From positions 3,720,001-3,784,000 of the forward strand of contig NZ_CP129613.1 in NCBI RefSeq assembly GCF_030486405.1: 64,000 nucleotides of DNA. Reading direction: 5' to 3'. Source of the DNA: Mycolicibacterium sp. HK-90 (GTDB lineage: Bacteria; Actinomycetota; Actinomycetes; Mycobacteriales; Mycobacteriaceae). Position numbers and translations under genes: made by a program. Shown here one piece after another: positions 8,279-16,814 of this stretch. Below the pieces are notes generated by a model. The model was not told where the DNA came from and made no database searches. It was given only the letters and a program-made list of their open reading frames with translations. Position 1 is the first letter of the stretch, and each line of letters begins with the position of its first letter.

Positions 8279-10174
8279 TCATCGTCGCGGGCCTTCGCCG
8301 GTGCGACGCCTCAACATTCTTTGCACGAACCCTCCATTGTGCAGTATCGACATGGACAACGCCGCAACAATGGCCCCGAGACCGAGGGTGACCAGCACCA
8401 CTTGCAGCGCCGGGCCCCACTCGGTTGCGGGGGTCAGCTCGGTTTTCAGCCTGACCTGGCTGTCCAGGTAGGCGGGCTCGAAGAACTCGGTGCGCGCCAG
8501 CTCCCGTCCGTCCGGGGCGATCACCGCGCTGATGCCGGTGGTTCCGGCGACCACGACGTAGCGGTCGTGCTCGACGGCCCGTAGTTTGCCGAACGCCAAC
8601 TGCTGCGCGCTCATGTTCGCGTCGAACGTGGCGTTGTTGGTCGGCACGGTCAGCACCTGGGCGCCACTGAGCACCGATTCCCGCGCTGCCCGGTCGAAGA
8701 TCACTTCCCAGCACGTGGTCACCCCGATCGGTACACCGGCCGCGTGCACGACGCCGTTGCCCTCTCCCGGCACGAAGTAGCCGGCCCGGTCGGCATACGA
8801 CGACAGATGCTTGAAGAAGCCGCGCCACGGCAGGTACTCGCCGAACGGCTGCACGATCTTCTTGTCATGGCGCTCGCCCGGGCCGTGCTCGGGATCCCAC
8901 ACGATCACCGTGTTGTTGGCCACCGGGTTGTCCCGGGTGTAGCCGTCGGCCTGGGTGACCGAACCCACCAGGATCGGGGCTCCGATGGCGTCGGCCGCGG
9001 CGGTGATCTGTGCGGCGGCATCCGCATTGGTCAGCGGGTCGATGTCCGAGGCGTTCTCGGGCCACACCACGAACATGGGCTGCGCGGCCTTGCCGGCACG
9101 AACATCGTCGGCCAGCCGCTGCGTCTCTTTCACGTGGTTGTCCAGTACGGCCCGGCGCTGCGAATTGAAGTCCAGGCCGAGCCGCGGCACGTTGCCCTGC
9201 ACGGCCGCCACGGTGACGGTCTGTTCATCGCCCGCGCCGATGCCGGAATGACGGACCTGGGGCCACAACAACGCCGTGGCCAGCAGCACCGCCGTGATGC
9301 TCAGGCCCGGCAGCATGACCGCGGGGGCCGGGAAACCGGGCTTGTGTCCGTGTTTCCACCACTGCACGATCTCGAGGACCAGCAGTGTCACGCAGAAGCC
9401 GACGAGCACCACCGCGAACGACAGCAACGGCGCACCGCCCCACCGCGCGATCGGCAGCAGCGGCCCTCCGGTCTGACCGAATCCGACCACACCCCAAGGG
9501 AATCCACCGAACGGCACGGTCGATTTGAGCCACTCCTGGGTGACCCACAACGCGGCGAACCACACCGGCCAACCCGGCAATCTCCGGACCACGACCGCCG
9601 ACAGGCCGAAGAGCCCGCAGAACAAGGCCTCCACCGCGGACAGGGCGAGCCACGGCACCGCCCCGACCAAACCGCTGATCCAGGGCAGCAGCGGGACATA
9701 GAACGCCAGGCCGAACAGGAAGCCGTAGCCGAAGCCGCCGGCCCGGGTGGTCGATCGCAGGGTCAGGACCCAGCCGAGCAACGCCACGCCGACAAAAGCC
9801 GCCCACCACCAGCCGGTCGGTGGATAGCTCAGGCACAACGCCAGTCCCCCACCGACCGCCGCACTCAGCTGCGCCCACCGCGCCGCGGTGGCCTTACCGA
9901 ATCGCGAGGCCCGGCGGGTCACCACCGACCAGCGGTCCGGGGTGCCGTCAGCGGTCAGGCGATACCCGCGATCGTCCGGGTCGTCGTCGGGGTCGATGTC
10001 AGCGACCGGGTCGCCGGTGACGTCCTCGTCCAGTTCCCCGAACGCCTCGTCGTCGAGCTCGTCGAGTTCGGCCAGCTCGTCGTCCTCGACGGCGGGGATC
10101 ACGTCGGTGACCTCGTTCGGTCCCGGCCGCGGCGGGCCCGATCTGCCTCTGGCCGAGGGGCGATCAGTGGCCAT
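8279..10174 (-). CDS. lnt: Apolipoprotein N-acyltransferase Lnt
   Basis: A 631-residue integral membrane enzyme that adds the third acyl chain to the lipoprotein N-terminal cysteine. About eight hydrophobic segments (residues about 85-290) precede a periplasm-facing nitrilase domain with the catalytic triad Glu (VVWPENASD, about 371), Lys (HDKKIV, about 437) and Cys (TTCWEV, about 487). An unusual strongly acidic N-terminal tail of roughly 60 residues (runs such as [20 protein letters not shown]) precedes the first membrane helix. The start ATG 10174 overlaps the stop of the upstream amidohydrolase by 11 bases. Ppm1 follows, and Lnt may anchor it. Confidence 0.95.
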   Translation of the reverse strand: MATDRPSARGRSGPPRPGPNEVTDVIPAVEDDELAELDELDDEAFGELDEDVTGDPVADIDPDDDPDDRGYRLTADGTPDRWSVVTRRASRFGKATAARWAQLSAAVGGGLALCLSYPPTGWWWAAFVGVALLGWVLTLRSTTRAGGFGYGFLFGLAFYVPLLPWISGLVGAVPWLALSAVEALFCGLFGLSAVVVRRLPGWPVWFAALWVTQEWLKSTVPFGGFPWGVVGFGQTGGPLLPIARWGGAPLLSFAVVLVGFCVTLLVLEIVQWWKHGHKPGFPAPAVMLPGLSITAVLLATALLWPQVRHSGIGAGDEQTVTVAAVQGNVPRLGLDFNSQRRAVLDNHVKETQRLADDVRAGKAAQPMFVVWPENASDIDPLTNADAAAQITAAADAIGAPILVGSVTQADGYTRDNPVANNTVIVWDPEHGPGERHDKKIVQPFGEYLPWRGFFKHLSSYADRAGYFVPGEGNGVVHAAGVPIGVTTCWEVIFDRAARESVLSGAQVLTVPTNNATFDANMSAQQLAFGKLRAVEHDRYVVVAGTTGISAVIAPDGRELARTEFFEPAYLDSQVRLKTELTPATEWGPALQVVLVTLGLGAIVAALSMSILHNGGFVQRMLRRRTGEGPRR

Positions 10175-11759
10175 GGATGACGACACCCCGGTGGACGGTT
10201 CGACGGCAGCGCGGCAGCTCGGCGTCGGCGGCCAGCCGCGGAAGTGCGGGCACCCGCGAGCGCGGATCGGTCGACCAGCGCTGCACCGCATTGGCGGGTG
10301 CGCTGACTTCCAGGAGTTCGACGTCCCACACCGCGTAACTGGCGGCCGCTCCGGGCGTGAGGGTGCCGGTGACGCCGTCACGCACCCCGCCGGCCCGCCA
10401 GCCGCCGCGGGTCGCCGCAGCGAACGCGGCGCGGGCCGAGATGGCGCTGCCGGCTGTCCGATGCGAGACCGCCGCGCGCACGCTCTGCCAGGGGTTCATG
10501 CTGGTGACCGGGCTGTCGGAGCCGAACGCGAGGGGCACGCCTTCGGATGCTAACAGCGCGAACGGATTGAGCTGGTGAACTCGATCAACCCCGAGACGCT
10601 GGGCATACATGCCGGCCTTGCCGCCCCAAAGGGCGTCGAAGCCGGGCTGCATGCTAGCCACGACGCCCCAGGCCCCCAGCTGGGCGGCCTGCTGGGGGTC
10701 GACCATCTCCAGGTGTTCCAGGCGGTGACCACAGCGAGCGACGGCCGGCGTGCCCAGACGCTGCACGACGGTCGCGAAACCGTCCACGACGGCCGCGACG
10801 GCTGCATCGCCGATCACGTGGAACCCGGCCGGGATGCCGGCCTCGGTGCACGCCTGCACATGCGTGGTGATGGCCTCGGCGTCCAGATAGGCGTTGCCAC
10901 AGGTCTCTGGTGCGTCGTGGTACGGCGCGTGGAGCCACGCGGTGCGCGAACCGAGGGCTCCGTCGACGAACAGGTCCCCGGCCAGCCCACGGGCACCGGT
11001 CTCGGCGATCAGGTGCCGGGCCTGCTCGGCGTCGGCGGCCGGCTCACCCCAGTACCCGACGATCTCCACGCCGTGTTCCAGAGCACGCAGCTCCTGCCAG
11101 TCGCGCAGACCGCCGATCTGCGGGCCCGCGCACTCATGGACCGCGGCGATGCCCATTCCGGCCGCGTGGTCGAGCGCCGCGAGCCGGGCGTCATGCCGCT
11201 GCTGCGGGGTCAACTGTTCGCGGGCAGCGGCGCGTACCAGGTGATGCGCGTCGGCGGTGAGCGGACGCTGCGGATCGAACCCGGTCGCGTCGGCCAGGGC
11301 GGGCACCAGCGTGCGCAGGGTGGTGGTCGCCGCGGCCGAATGAACGTCGATCCGCGCGAGATAGGCGGGGCGGTCCCCCAGTACCGCGTCGAGATCCGCG
11401 GTGCTCGGGCCGGTGCGCTCGGGCCAGCCCGACTCATCCCAGCCGTGTCCCCACACCGGCCCGTCGGGGTTCCGGCGCGCGTAGTCGCCCACCAGTTGCA
11501 GACAGTGCTGCAGCGAGGCGGCACCGCGCAGGTCCAGGCCGTGCAGGTTCAATCCGGTGGCGGTGAGATGGACGTGGCTGTCGACGAACGCGGGCGCGAC
11601 GAAGCCACCGTCGAGGTCGACGATCTCGGCGTCGGGAAACTGGGACCGGCCGACGTCGTCACTACCCAGCCATGCCACTACGCCGTCGCGCACGGCGAAT
11701 GCGGTCGCGTCGGGATTGCTGGGGCTGTGGATGCGCCCGTTGATCAGGAGAGTGGTCAA
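10164..11759 (-). CDS. Amidohydrolase family 3 protein
   Basis: A 531-residue metal-dependent amidohydrolase. The metal-binding HxH is in VDSHVHL near residue 62, further histidines are in GFHVIGDAA and HRLEHLEM, and the terminal metal Asp is in [13 protein letters not shown]. Family 3 includes N-substituted formamide deformylases and exoenzyme-regulatory AepA-like proteins; the true substrate cannot be named. It sits between fxsA (17 bases upstream) and lnt (11-base overlap), so the four genes fxsA-amidohydrolase-lnt-ppm1 look like one transcript. Confidence 0.93.
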   Translation of the reverse strand: MTTLLINGRIHSPSNPDATAFAVRDGVVAWLGSDDVGRSQFPDAEIVDLDGGFVAPAFVDSHVHLTATGLNLHGLDLRGAASLQHCLQLVGDYARRNPDGPVWGHGWDESGWPERTGPSTADLDAVLGDRPAYLARIDVHSAAATTTLRTLVPALADATGFDPQRPLTADAHHLVRAAAREQLTPQQRHDARLAALDHAAGMGIAAVHECAGPQIGGLRDWQELRALEHGVEIVGYWGEPAADAEQARHLIAETGARGLAGDLFVDGALGSRTAWLHAPYHDAPETCGNAYLDAEAITTHVQACTEAGIPAGFHVIGDAAVAAVVDGFATVVQRLGTPAVARCGHRLEHLEMVDPQQAAQLGAWGVVASMQPGFDALWGGKAGMYAQRLGVDRVHQLNPFALLASEGVPLAFGSDSPVTSMNPWQSVRAAVSHRTAGSAISARAAFAAATRGGWRAGGVRDGVTGTLTPGAAASYAVWDVELLEVSAPANAVQRWSTDPRSRVPALPRLAADAELPRCRRTVHRGVVIHGH

Positions 11760-11776
11760 GCTGTTTCGGCTGGCTG

Positions 11777-12277
11777 TTAGGCCTTGGGAGGCAGGCGGTA
11801 TGGATCGACTTCGGTCTTCTCGTTGAAGTCGGTGACGTCGATGACTTCGCCGTCAATGTAGTCGCCCGCTCCGTGGCGATAACCGGCGGTACCGGCCGGC
11901 CGGCCGAAACCGGCGGGCACCGAGACGATGAGCGGAACCCGCCGGGCTACCAGGCCGGTGAGGACGGGGCGGGCCGCAGCCCGCGTCGGCGGCAACAGCA
12001 TCAGCGCGCCGACAACCGAACTGGCCAGGCCGGGAATCACCACCAGCACAGTGCCGAGTGCCACGAGCACGCTGTCGGACAACGCGCCGTGGGGATCCGA
12101 CAGGCCGGTGCGCAGCCGGCGGATCTGCCGGTTGAGCTGGGAACCCGCCAGGGCCAGCCCGAGGACGAACGTCGCCGCGAGCACGAGGACCGTCCACCCG
12201 AAACCGATCGTCGCCGTCAGCGCGACGAGGACGGCCATCTCGAGCACGACGTAGATCAGGAACAGCCGCTTAGCCAT
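11777..12277 (-). CDS. fxsA: FxsA family membrane protein
   Basis: A 166-residue membrane protein. Hydrophobic segments lie at about residues 5-25, 28-45 and 75-100, with the FxsA signature around FLIYVVLEMAVLVAL and GLALAGSQLNRQ. In E. coli, FxsA excess relieves phage T7 exclusion by F plasmids; its normal job is unclear. A charged C-terminal tail (IDGEVIDVTDFNEK) should be cytosolic. The start is ATG 12277. It is probably the first gene of the unit that runs to ppm1. Confidence 0.92.
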   Translation of the reverse strand: MAKRLFLIYVVLEMAVLVALTATIGFGWTVLVLAATFVLGLALAGSQLNRQIRRLRTGLSDPHGALSDSVLVALGTVLVVIPGLASSVVGALMLLPPTRAAARPVLTGLVARRVPLIVSVPAGFGRPAGTAGYRHGAGDYIDGEVIDVTDFNEKTEVDPYRLPPKA

Positions 12278-12321
12278 GTGTACTCAACGATTTGCCGGGC
12301 GGTTCGGTTCCTGTCATGCCG

Positions 12322-12705
12322 TCAGCTCACCGGTTTGAGCAGGATCGAAACATTGTTCTGCATGCCACCGCGCAGCTTGGAGAAGACGTTGAATGTCTTG
12401 CCGAGCAGGCCGTATCGCTTGCCGATCGCGGTGTAGGTCGAGCCGTTGGCGGATTTCGGCAGGATCTCGGCAAGTGCCTCGACGGCCTCGCTCTTGGGAT
12501 TGCCGCGTACGTCACACACCGCGACGGTGACCCGCGGGGTGTTACGGATCCGCTTGACCTTCCAGGACTTCTCCTGGGTGATCGCCACCAACCCGTCAGG
12601 GGACGGAGCGGCCCAGATCGCGGTCGGCTTGGGCCTGCCGTCCTTGGTGAACGTGGTCAGCAGAACGTAATCGGCCTTGGCGACATCGGCGAAGGTGAGA
12701 GCCAT
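12322..12705 (-). CDS. PPOX-class F420-dependent oxidoreductase
   Basis: A 127-residue split-barrel flavin/deazaflavin protein of the pyridoxamine-phosphate-oxidase-like superfamily (TTFTKDGRPKPTAIWAAP; RIRNTPRVTVAVCD). Mycobacterial members with this TIGR03666-type pattern bind cofactor F420; the substrate is unknown. ATG 12705 is chosen because the minus-strand hexamer TAGATT (plus 12713-12718) lies seven bases upstream, as in a leaderless transcript, which rules out the TTG at 12714. It lies downstream of cobN on the same strand but is separated from it by a strong hairpin. Confidence 0.9.
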   Translation of the reverse strand: MALTFADVAKADYVLLTTFTKDGRPKPTAIWAAPSPDGLVAITQEKSWKVKRIRNTPRVTVAVCDVRGNPKSEAVEALAEILPKSANGSTYTAIGKRYGLLGKTFNVFSKLRGGMQNNVSILLKPVS

Positions 12706-12737
12706 GCCGCCCAATCTAAGTCACGCGGCCGGCGACT

Positions 12738-12798
12738 GTTGACTCTGCGAACAGGGCGGAAATGCCCGAGAGCGGTGCGCCCTGGCCGCAGAGTCGAC
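12738..12798 (-). terminator. Long hairpin downstream of cobN
   Basis: The left arm GTTGACTCTGCG (12738-12749) pairs with CGCAGAGTCGAC (12787-12798), including one G-U pair. After a 2x2 internal loop, CAGGGCG (12752-12758) pairs with CGCCCTG (12778-12784). This gives 12+7 base pairs around a 19-base loop, beginning five bases past the cobN stop. There is no T-run, which is common for mycobacterial terminators; an RNA-processing stem is the alternative. Confidence 0.65.
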
Positions 12799-12802
12799 GC
12801 TG

Positions 12803-15800
12803 TCAGCCCTCGAGCTCGCCCTCGGTTTCCAGCAGCACCTGGCGCAGCCCGTCCAGGGTGGCCTGCTCGGGCTGGGCCCACATGCCGCGGCCCGCAGCCT
12901 CCAGCAGCCGCTCGGCCATGCCGTGCAGCGCCCACGGGTTGGATTCGGCCATGAACTTGCGGTTCTCGTCATCCAGCACGTACTCGGCCGACAGCCGCTC
13001 GTACATCCAGTCGGCCATCACATGCGCGGTGGCGTCGTAGCCGAACAGGTAGTCGACGGTGGCCGCCATCTCGAACGCGCCCTTGTAGCCGTGGCGGCGC
13101 ATCGCATTGATCCAGCGGGGGTTGACCACCCTGGCCCGGAAGACGCGGTTGGTCTCCTCCGAGAGCGTGCGGGTGCGGACCGCATCAGGCCGGGTGTTGT
13201 CGCCGATGTAGGCCGCCGGCGCCTGGCCGGTCAGTGCCCGCACCGTGGCGACCATGCCGCCGTGATACTGGAAGTAGTCGTCGGAATCGGCGATGTCGTG
13301 TTCGCGGGTGTCGGTGTTCTTGGCGGCCACCGCGATCCGCCGGTAGGCCCGGTTCATGTCGTCGGAGGCAGGGGCACCGTCGAGGCCCCGCCCGTAGGCG
13401 AACCCGCCCCAGGCGGTGTACACCTCGGCCAGGTCGGCGTCGTCGCGCCAGTTGCGGCTGTCGATCAGCTGCAACAGGCCGGCCCCGTAGGTCCCCGGCT
13501 TGGATCCGAAAATCCTTGTCGTGGCCCGTCTTTGATCACCATGCTCGGCCAGGTCGGCTTGAGCGTGGGCACGCACATAGTTGTCCTCGGCCGACTCGTC
13601 CAAACCGGCCACCAGTGCCACCGCATCGTCGAGCATGGTGACCACATGCGGGAAGGCGTCGCGGAAGAATCCGGAGATCCGCACCGTGACGTCGATGCGC
13701 GGGCGGCCGAGTTCGGCCAGGTCGATCGGCTCCAGGTTCACCACCCGGCGCGAGGCGTCGTCCCACACGGGCCGCACCCCCAGCAGGGCGAGCACTTCGG
13801 CTATGTCGTCACCGGCGGTGCGCATGGCCGACGTTCCCCATACCGACAGGCCCACCGACTGCGGCCAGCGGCCATGGTCGGTCCGGTAGCGGTCCAGGAG
13901 TGAATCAGCCATCGCCACACCGGTTTCCCAGGCCAGCCGGGACGGCACCGCCTTGGGGTCCACCGAGTAGAAGTTGCGGCCGGTGGGCAGGACGTTGACC
14001 AGGCCTCGCAGCGGTGAACCCGACGGGCCTGAGGTGATGAAGCCGCCGGCCAGGGCCCGCAGCACCTGGTCGATCTCGCCGGCGGTGCCGGCCAGTCGGG
14101 GCACCACCTCGGTGGCGGCGAACCGCAGGATGCGGGCCACCTCGGGGTTGTCGGTGATGCGGTCCACCGCAGAAGCGTCCCAACCGGATTCCTGCAGGGC
14201 GGCGACCAGTTCGCGGGCCCCGGCTTCGGCGGCGTCGACGGCCGCCCGGTCGTCACTGCCGTCTTCGGTCAGGCCGAGCGCCTGCCGCAGCCCCGGCACC
14301 GTCTGCTCGCCACCGAACAGTTGTCGGGCCCGCAGGATCGCCAGCACCAGGTCGAGTTCGCCTTCACCGGTGGGCTTCTGCCCCAGCACGTGCAGGCCGT
14401 CACGGATCTGTACGTCCTTGATCTCGCACAGCCAGCCGTCGACGTGCAGCAGCATGTCGTCGAACGAATCCTCGTCGGGACGATCCTCCAGGCCCAGGTC
14501 GTGGTCCATCTTGGCCGCCCGCATCAGCGTCCAGATCTGCTGACGGATGGCCGGCAGCTTGCCGGGGTCCAGCGCCGACACCGTGGAGTGCTCGTCGAGC
14601 AGCTGCTCGAGTTTGGCGGTGTCGCCGTAGGTTTCGGCGCGTGCCATGGGCGGGATGAGGTGGTCGATCAGGGTGGCGTGTGCCCGGCGTTTGGCCTGGG
14701 TGCCCTCCCCCGGGTCGTTGACCAGGAACGGATAGATCAGCGGCAGATCGCCGAGGGCGGCATCGGTGCCGCAGGCCGCGCTCATGCCGAGGGTCTTGCC
14801 GGGCAGCCATTCCAGGTTGCCGTGCTTACCCAGGTGCACGACGGCATGCGCACCGAATGAGCCGGGGAACGAGGAGTCCAGCCAGCGGTAGGCGGCCAGA
14901 TAGTGGTGGCTGGGCGGCAGATCGGGGTCGTGGTAGATCGCCACCGGGTTCTCCCCGAATCCGCGCGGCGGCTGCACCACCAGCACCACGTTGCCGGCCC
15001 GAATCGCCGCGATGACGATCTCGCCGTCGGGATCGCGGCTGCGGTCGACGAACAACTCGCCCGGCGGCGGGCCCCAGTGCTCGACGACAGCGTCGGCGAG
15101 TTCGGCGGGCAGCGTGGCGAACCAGGCTCGATAATCCTTGGCCGGCACGCGAATCGGATTGGCGGCCAACGCCTCGTCGGTCAGCCAGTCCGGGTCCTGC
15201 CCGCCCTTCTCGATCAGCGAGTGGATCAGGGCATCCCCGTCGCCAGAGTCGACGCCCGGAATGTCACCGATGTCGTAGCCGGCGTCGCGCATGGCGCGCA
15301 GCAGCGCGACCGCGCTGGCCGGGGTATCGAGGCCGACGGCGTTGCCGATCCTGGCGTGCTTGGTGGGATAGGCCGAAAACACCACGGCGACCCGCTTTTC
15401 GGCGGCGGGGATGGCACGCAGCCGAGCGTGGCGCACGGCCAGGCCGGCCACCCGCGCGCAGCGCTCGGGATCGGCGACGTAGGAGATGAGCCCTTCGGAG
15501 TCGATCTCCTTGAAGGAGAACGGCACGGTGATGATGCGGCCGTCGAATTCGGGGACGGCGACCTGCGTGGCGACGTCCAGCGGCGACATCCCGTCGTCGT
15601 TGTCGGCCCACTGGTCCCGCGAGCTGGTCAGACACAGGCCCTGCAGAATCGGAATATCCAGTGCGGCAAGGTGAGCCACGTTCCATGAGTCGTCGTTACC
15701 GCCGGCGCCGACAGCAGCCGGAGTGGCACCGCCGGCCGCGAGCACCGTGGTGATCAGGGCGTCCACGGTGCCGAGCAGCTCGAGGAGTTCGGGTTCGGCG

Positions 15801-16477
15801 GTCCGAAGGGAGGCGCAGAACACCGGCAATGCCCGGCCGCCGGCCTGCTCGATCGCCGCGCACAGGGCCTCGACGTAGCCGGTGTTGCCGGCCAGTTGCT
15901 GAGCTCGGTAGTAGAGCACCGCGACGGCGGGCCGTCCATCCGGCGCCGCGGCGGGCCGCCCATCCGGTACCGCGGCGGGCCGCTCCAGGATCCCCCAGTT
16001 CGGCGTCGTCACCGGGGCCGAGAAGCCGAAACCGGTCATGAGCAGGGTGTCGCACAGGAAGGCGTGGAGATTGGCCAGGTTGTGCACGCCGCCCTGGGCC
16101 AGATAGACGTGCGTTTGCAGGGCCGCGCCCTGCGGAGCGGTCGAATGGCCCATCAGCTCGGCATCGGGCGACTGCTCACCGCTGACGACGACGGTGGGCA
16201 GACCGCTGGCCACCACGGTGTCGATGCCGTCCTGCCACGCCCGGTATCCGCCGAGGATGCGGATCACCGCGATGTCGGCACCCTCGAGCAACTCCTCGAG
16301 CTCACCGCTGACCAGCCGCGACGGATTGGCCCAGCGATACCGGGCCCCGCTGGCCCGGGCAGTGATCAGATCGGTGTCCGAGGTCGACAGCAGCAGGACA
16401 GTGGGGGCAGTCGCATCGCTCGCAGCGGCGACGACGGGCTCTTCAGAGGGGTGGGACACCCCCCATTCGTACCGCAC
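12803..16477 (-). CDS. cobN: Cobaltochelatase subunit CobN
   Basis: A 1224-residue large subunit of the aerobic-type cobaltochelatase, which inserts cobalt into hydrogenobyrinate a,c-diamide. The N-terminus matches mycobacterial CobN (TVLLLSTSDTDLITARASG; VIRILGGYRAWQDGID). Typical chelatase motifs are VVHLGKHGNLEWLPGK and ADSLLDRYRTDHGRWPQSVG. CobS/CobT-like partner subunits are not in this window. The start is uncertain: GTG 16477 or GTG 16459, neither with a good ribosome site. A 24-bp in-frame tandem repeat adds a PDGRPAA-type insert near residues 165-185. A 35-codon membrane ORF lies 46 bases upstream. Confidence 0.97.
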   Translation of the reverse strand: MRYEWGVSHPSEEPVVAAASDATAPTVLLLSTSDTDLITARASGARYRWANPSRLVSGELEELLEGADIAVIRILGGYRAWQDGIDTVVASGLPTVVVSGEQSPDAELMGHSTAPQGAALQTHVYLAQGGVHNLANLHAFLCDTLLMTGFGFSAPVTTPNWGILERPAAVPDGRPAAAPDGRPAVAVLYYRAQQLAGNTGYVEALCAAIEQAGGRALPVFCASLRTAEPELLELLGTVDALITTVLAAGGATPAAVGAGGNDDSWNVAHLAALDIPILQGLCLTSSRDQWADNDDGMSPLDVATQVAVPEFDGRIITVPFSFKEIDSEGLISYVADPERCARVAGLAVRHARLRAIPAAEKRVAVVFSAYPTKHARIGNAVGLDTPASAVALLRAMRDAGYDIGDIPGVDSGDGDALIHSLIEKGGQDPDWLTDEALAANPIRVPAKDYRAWFATLPAELADAVVEHWGPPPGELFVDRSRDPDGEIVIAAIRAGNVVLVVQPPRGFGENPVAIYHDPDLPPSHHYLAAYRWLDSSFPGSFGAHAVVHLGKHGNLEWLPGKTLGMSAACGTDAALGDLPLIYPFLVNDPGEGTQAKRRAHATLIDHLIPPMARAETYGDTAKLEQLLDEHSTVSALDPGKLPAIRQQIWTLMRAAKMDHDLGLEDRPDEDSFDDMLLHVDGWLCEIKDVQIRDGLHVLGQKPTGEGELDLVLAILRARQLFGGEQTVPGLRQALGLTEDGSDDRAAVDAAEAGARELVAALQESGWDASAVDRITDNPEVARILRFAATEVVPRLAGTAGEIDQVLRALAGGFITSGPSGSPLRGLVNVLPTGRNFYSVDPKAVPSRLAWETGVAMADSLLDRYRTDHGRWPQSVGLSVWGTSAMRTAGDDIAEVLALLGVRPVWDDASRRVVNLEPIDLAELGRPRIDVTVRISGFFRDAFPHVVTMLDDAVALVAGLDESAEDNYVRAHAQADLAEHGDQRRATTRIFGSKPGTYGAGLLQLIDSRNWRDDADLAEVYTAWGGFAYGRGLDGAPASDDMNRAYRRIAVAAKNTDTREHDIADSDDYFQYHGGMVATVRALTGQAPAAYIGDNTRPDAVRTRTLSEETNRVFRARVVNPRWINAMRRHGYKGAFEMAATVDYLFGYDATAHVMADWMYERLSAEYVLDDENRKFMAESNPWALHGMAERLLEAAGRGMWAQPEQATLDGLRQVLLETEGELEG
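15925..15983. repeat. 24-bp tandem repeat inside cobN (about 2.5 copies)
   Basis: Units 15925-15948 and 15949-15972 differ at three positions, and an 11-base partial unit follows at 15973-15983. The period of 24 keeps the frame and encodes repeats of RPAAxPDG in a surface-like linker of CobN. M. tuberculosis CobN lacks such an insert as far as I recall. Confidence 0.85.
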
Positions 16478-16523
16478 CAGCTACCCGGACGGGGCAGCCG
16501 GTGCGGGTACGGATCGGCAACGG

Positions 16524-16631
16524 TCAGGGCTGGGTTTCGCCGAAGCGGTCGTGCCAGGACTGCCGATACGGCAGGCCCGCGCCCGCGATGAGCACCAGGA
16601 TGAATGCGGCGAATGCACCGAAGGCAAGCAT
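16524..16631 (-). CDS. 35-residue membrane microprotein upstream of cobN
   Basis: The sequence is MLAFGAFAAFILVLIAGAGL followed by PYRQSWHDRFGETQP and TGA. One hydrophobic helix spans residues 2-20, followed by a short polar tail with Arg, His and Asp. Translation is supported by a strong Shine-Dalgarno AAAGGAG (plus 16638-16644) six bases before the ATG, better than anything before cobN itself. It lies 46 bases upstream of the longest cobN frame on the same strand, suggesting one transcript. I do not recognise the family; small membrane proteins do accompany cobalt transport systems (CbtB, CbiN), but no sequence motif proves that here. Confidence 0.7.
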   Translation of the reverse strand: MLAFGAFAAFILVLIAGAGLPYRQSWHDRFGETQP

Positions 16632-16672
16632 CGGTCGCTCCTTTCGTCTGAGCCTTGATCAAGCTGTTCGGT

Positions 16673-16736
16673 TTCCCGGTACCGATGGTCCCGGGAATCC
16701 CTGTAAACGCTACGTCGCACGGCGACGAAAATCGCC
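16673..16736 (-). promoter_or_regulatory. Structured leader of the microprotein-cobN transcript
   Basis: Read on the minus strand, two mutually exclusive stems overlap: 16721-16725/16732-16736 (GGCGA/TCGCC) and 16713-16718/16722-16727 (CGTCGC/GCGACG). A strong hairpin follows, 16673-16679 with 16691-16697 (TTCCCGG/CCGGGAA) plus an inner ACC/GGT stem, about 30 bases before the Shine-Dalgarno. CTGTAARCG also occurs twice, at 16701-16709 and 16740-16748. The arrangement suggests attenuation or a regulatory RNA. No cobalamin-riboswitch B12 box is visible. Confidence 0.45.
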
Positions 16737-16768
16737 GATCTGTAAGCGACCGAACAGGTTTCCGGACC

Positions 16769-16784
16769 TGTGACCGATGTCACA
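16769..16784. promoter_or_regulatory. Exact CRP-type site TGTGA-N6-TCACA
   Basis: TGTGACCGATGTCACA is a perfect match to the symmetric CRP/Rv3676 consensus. It lies in the 183-bp divergent region between the microprotein-cobN unit and cobG. Its centre is about 35 bases before the cobG start region expected from TAGGAT (16799-16804), which would place it over the -35 zone. A 6-bp inverted repeat, ACAGGT/ACCTGT (16754-16771), abuts it. Confidence 0.6.
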
Positions 16785-16814
16785 CACGGTTCCGAAAGTA
16801 GGATGGTCGGCGAC

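Noticed and set aside
16632..16814. Cobalamin riboswitch before cobN or cobG
   Set aside because: No B12-box consensus or the usual multi-helix layout is seen on either strand; only shorter hairpins are present.
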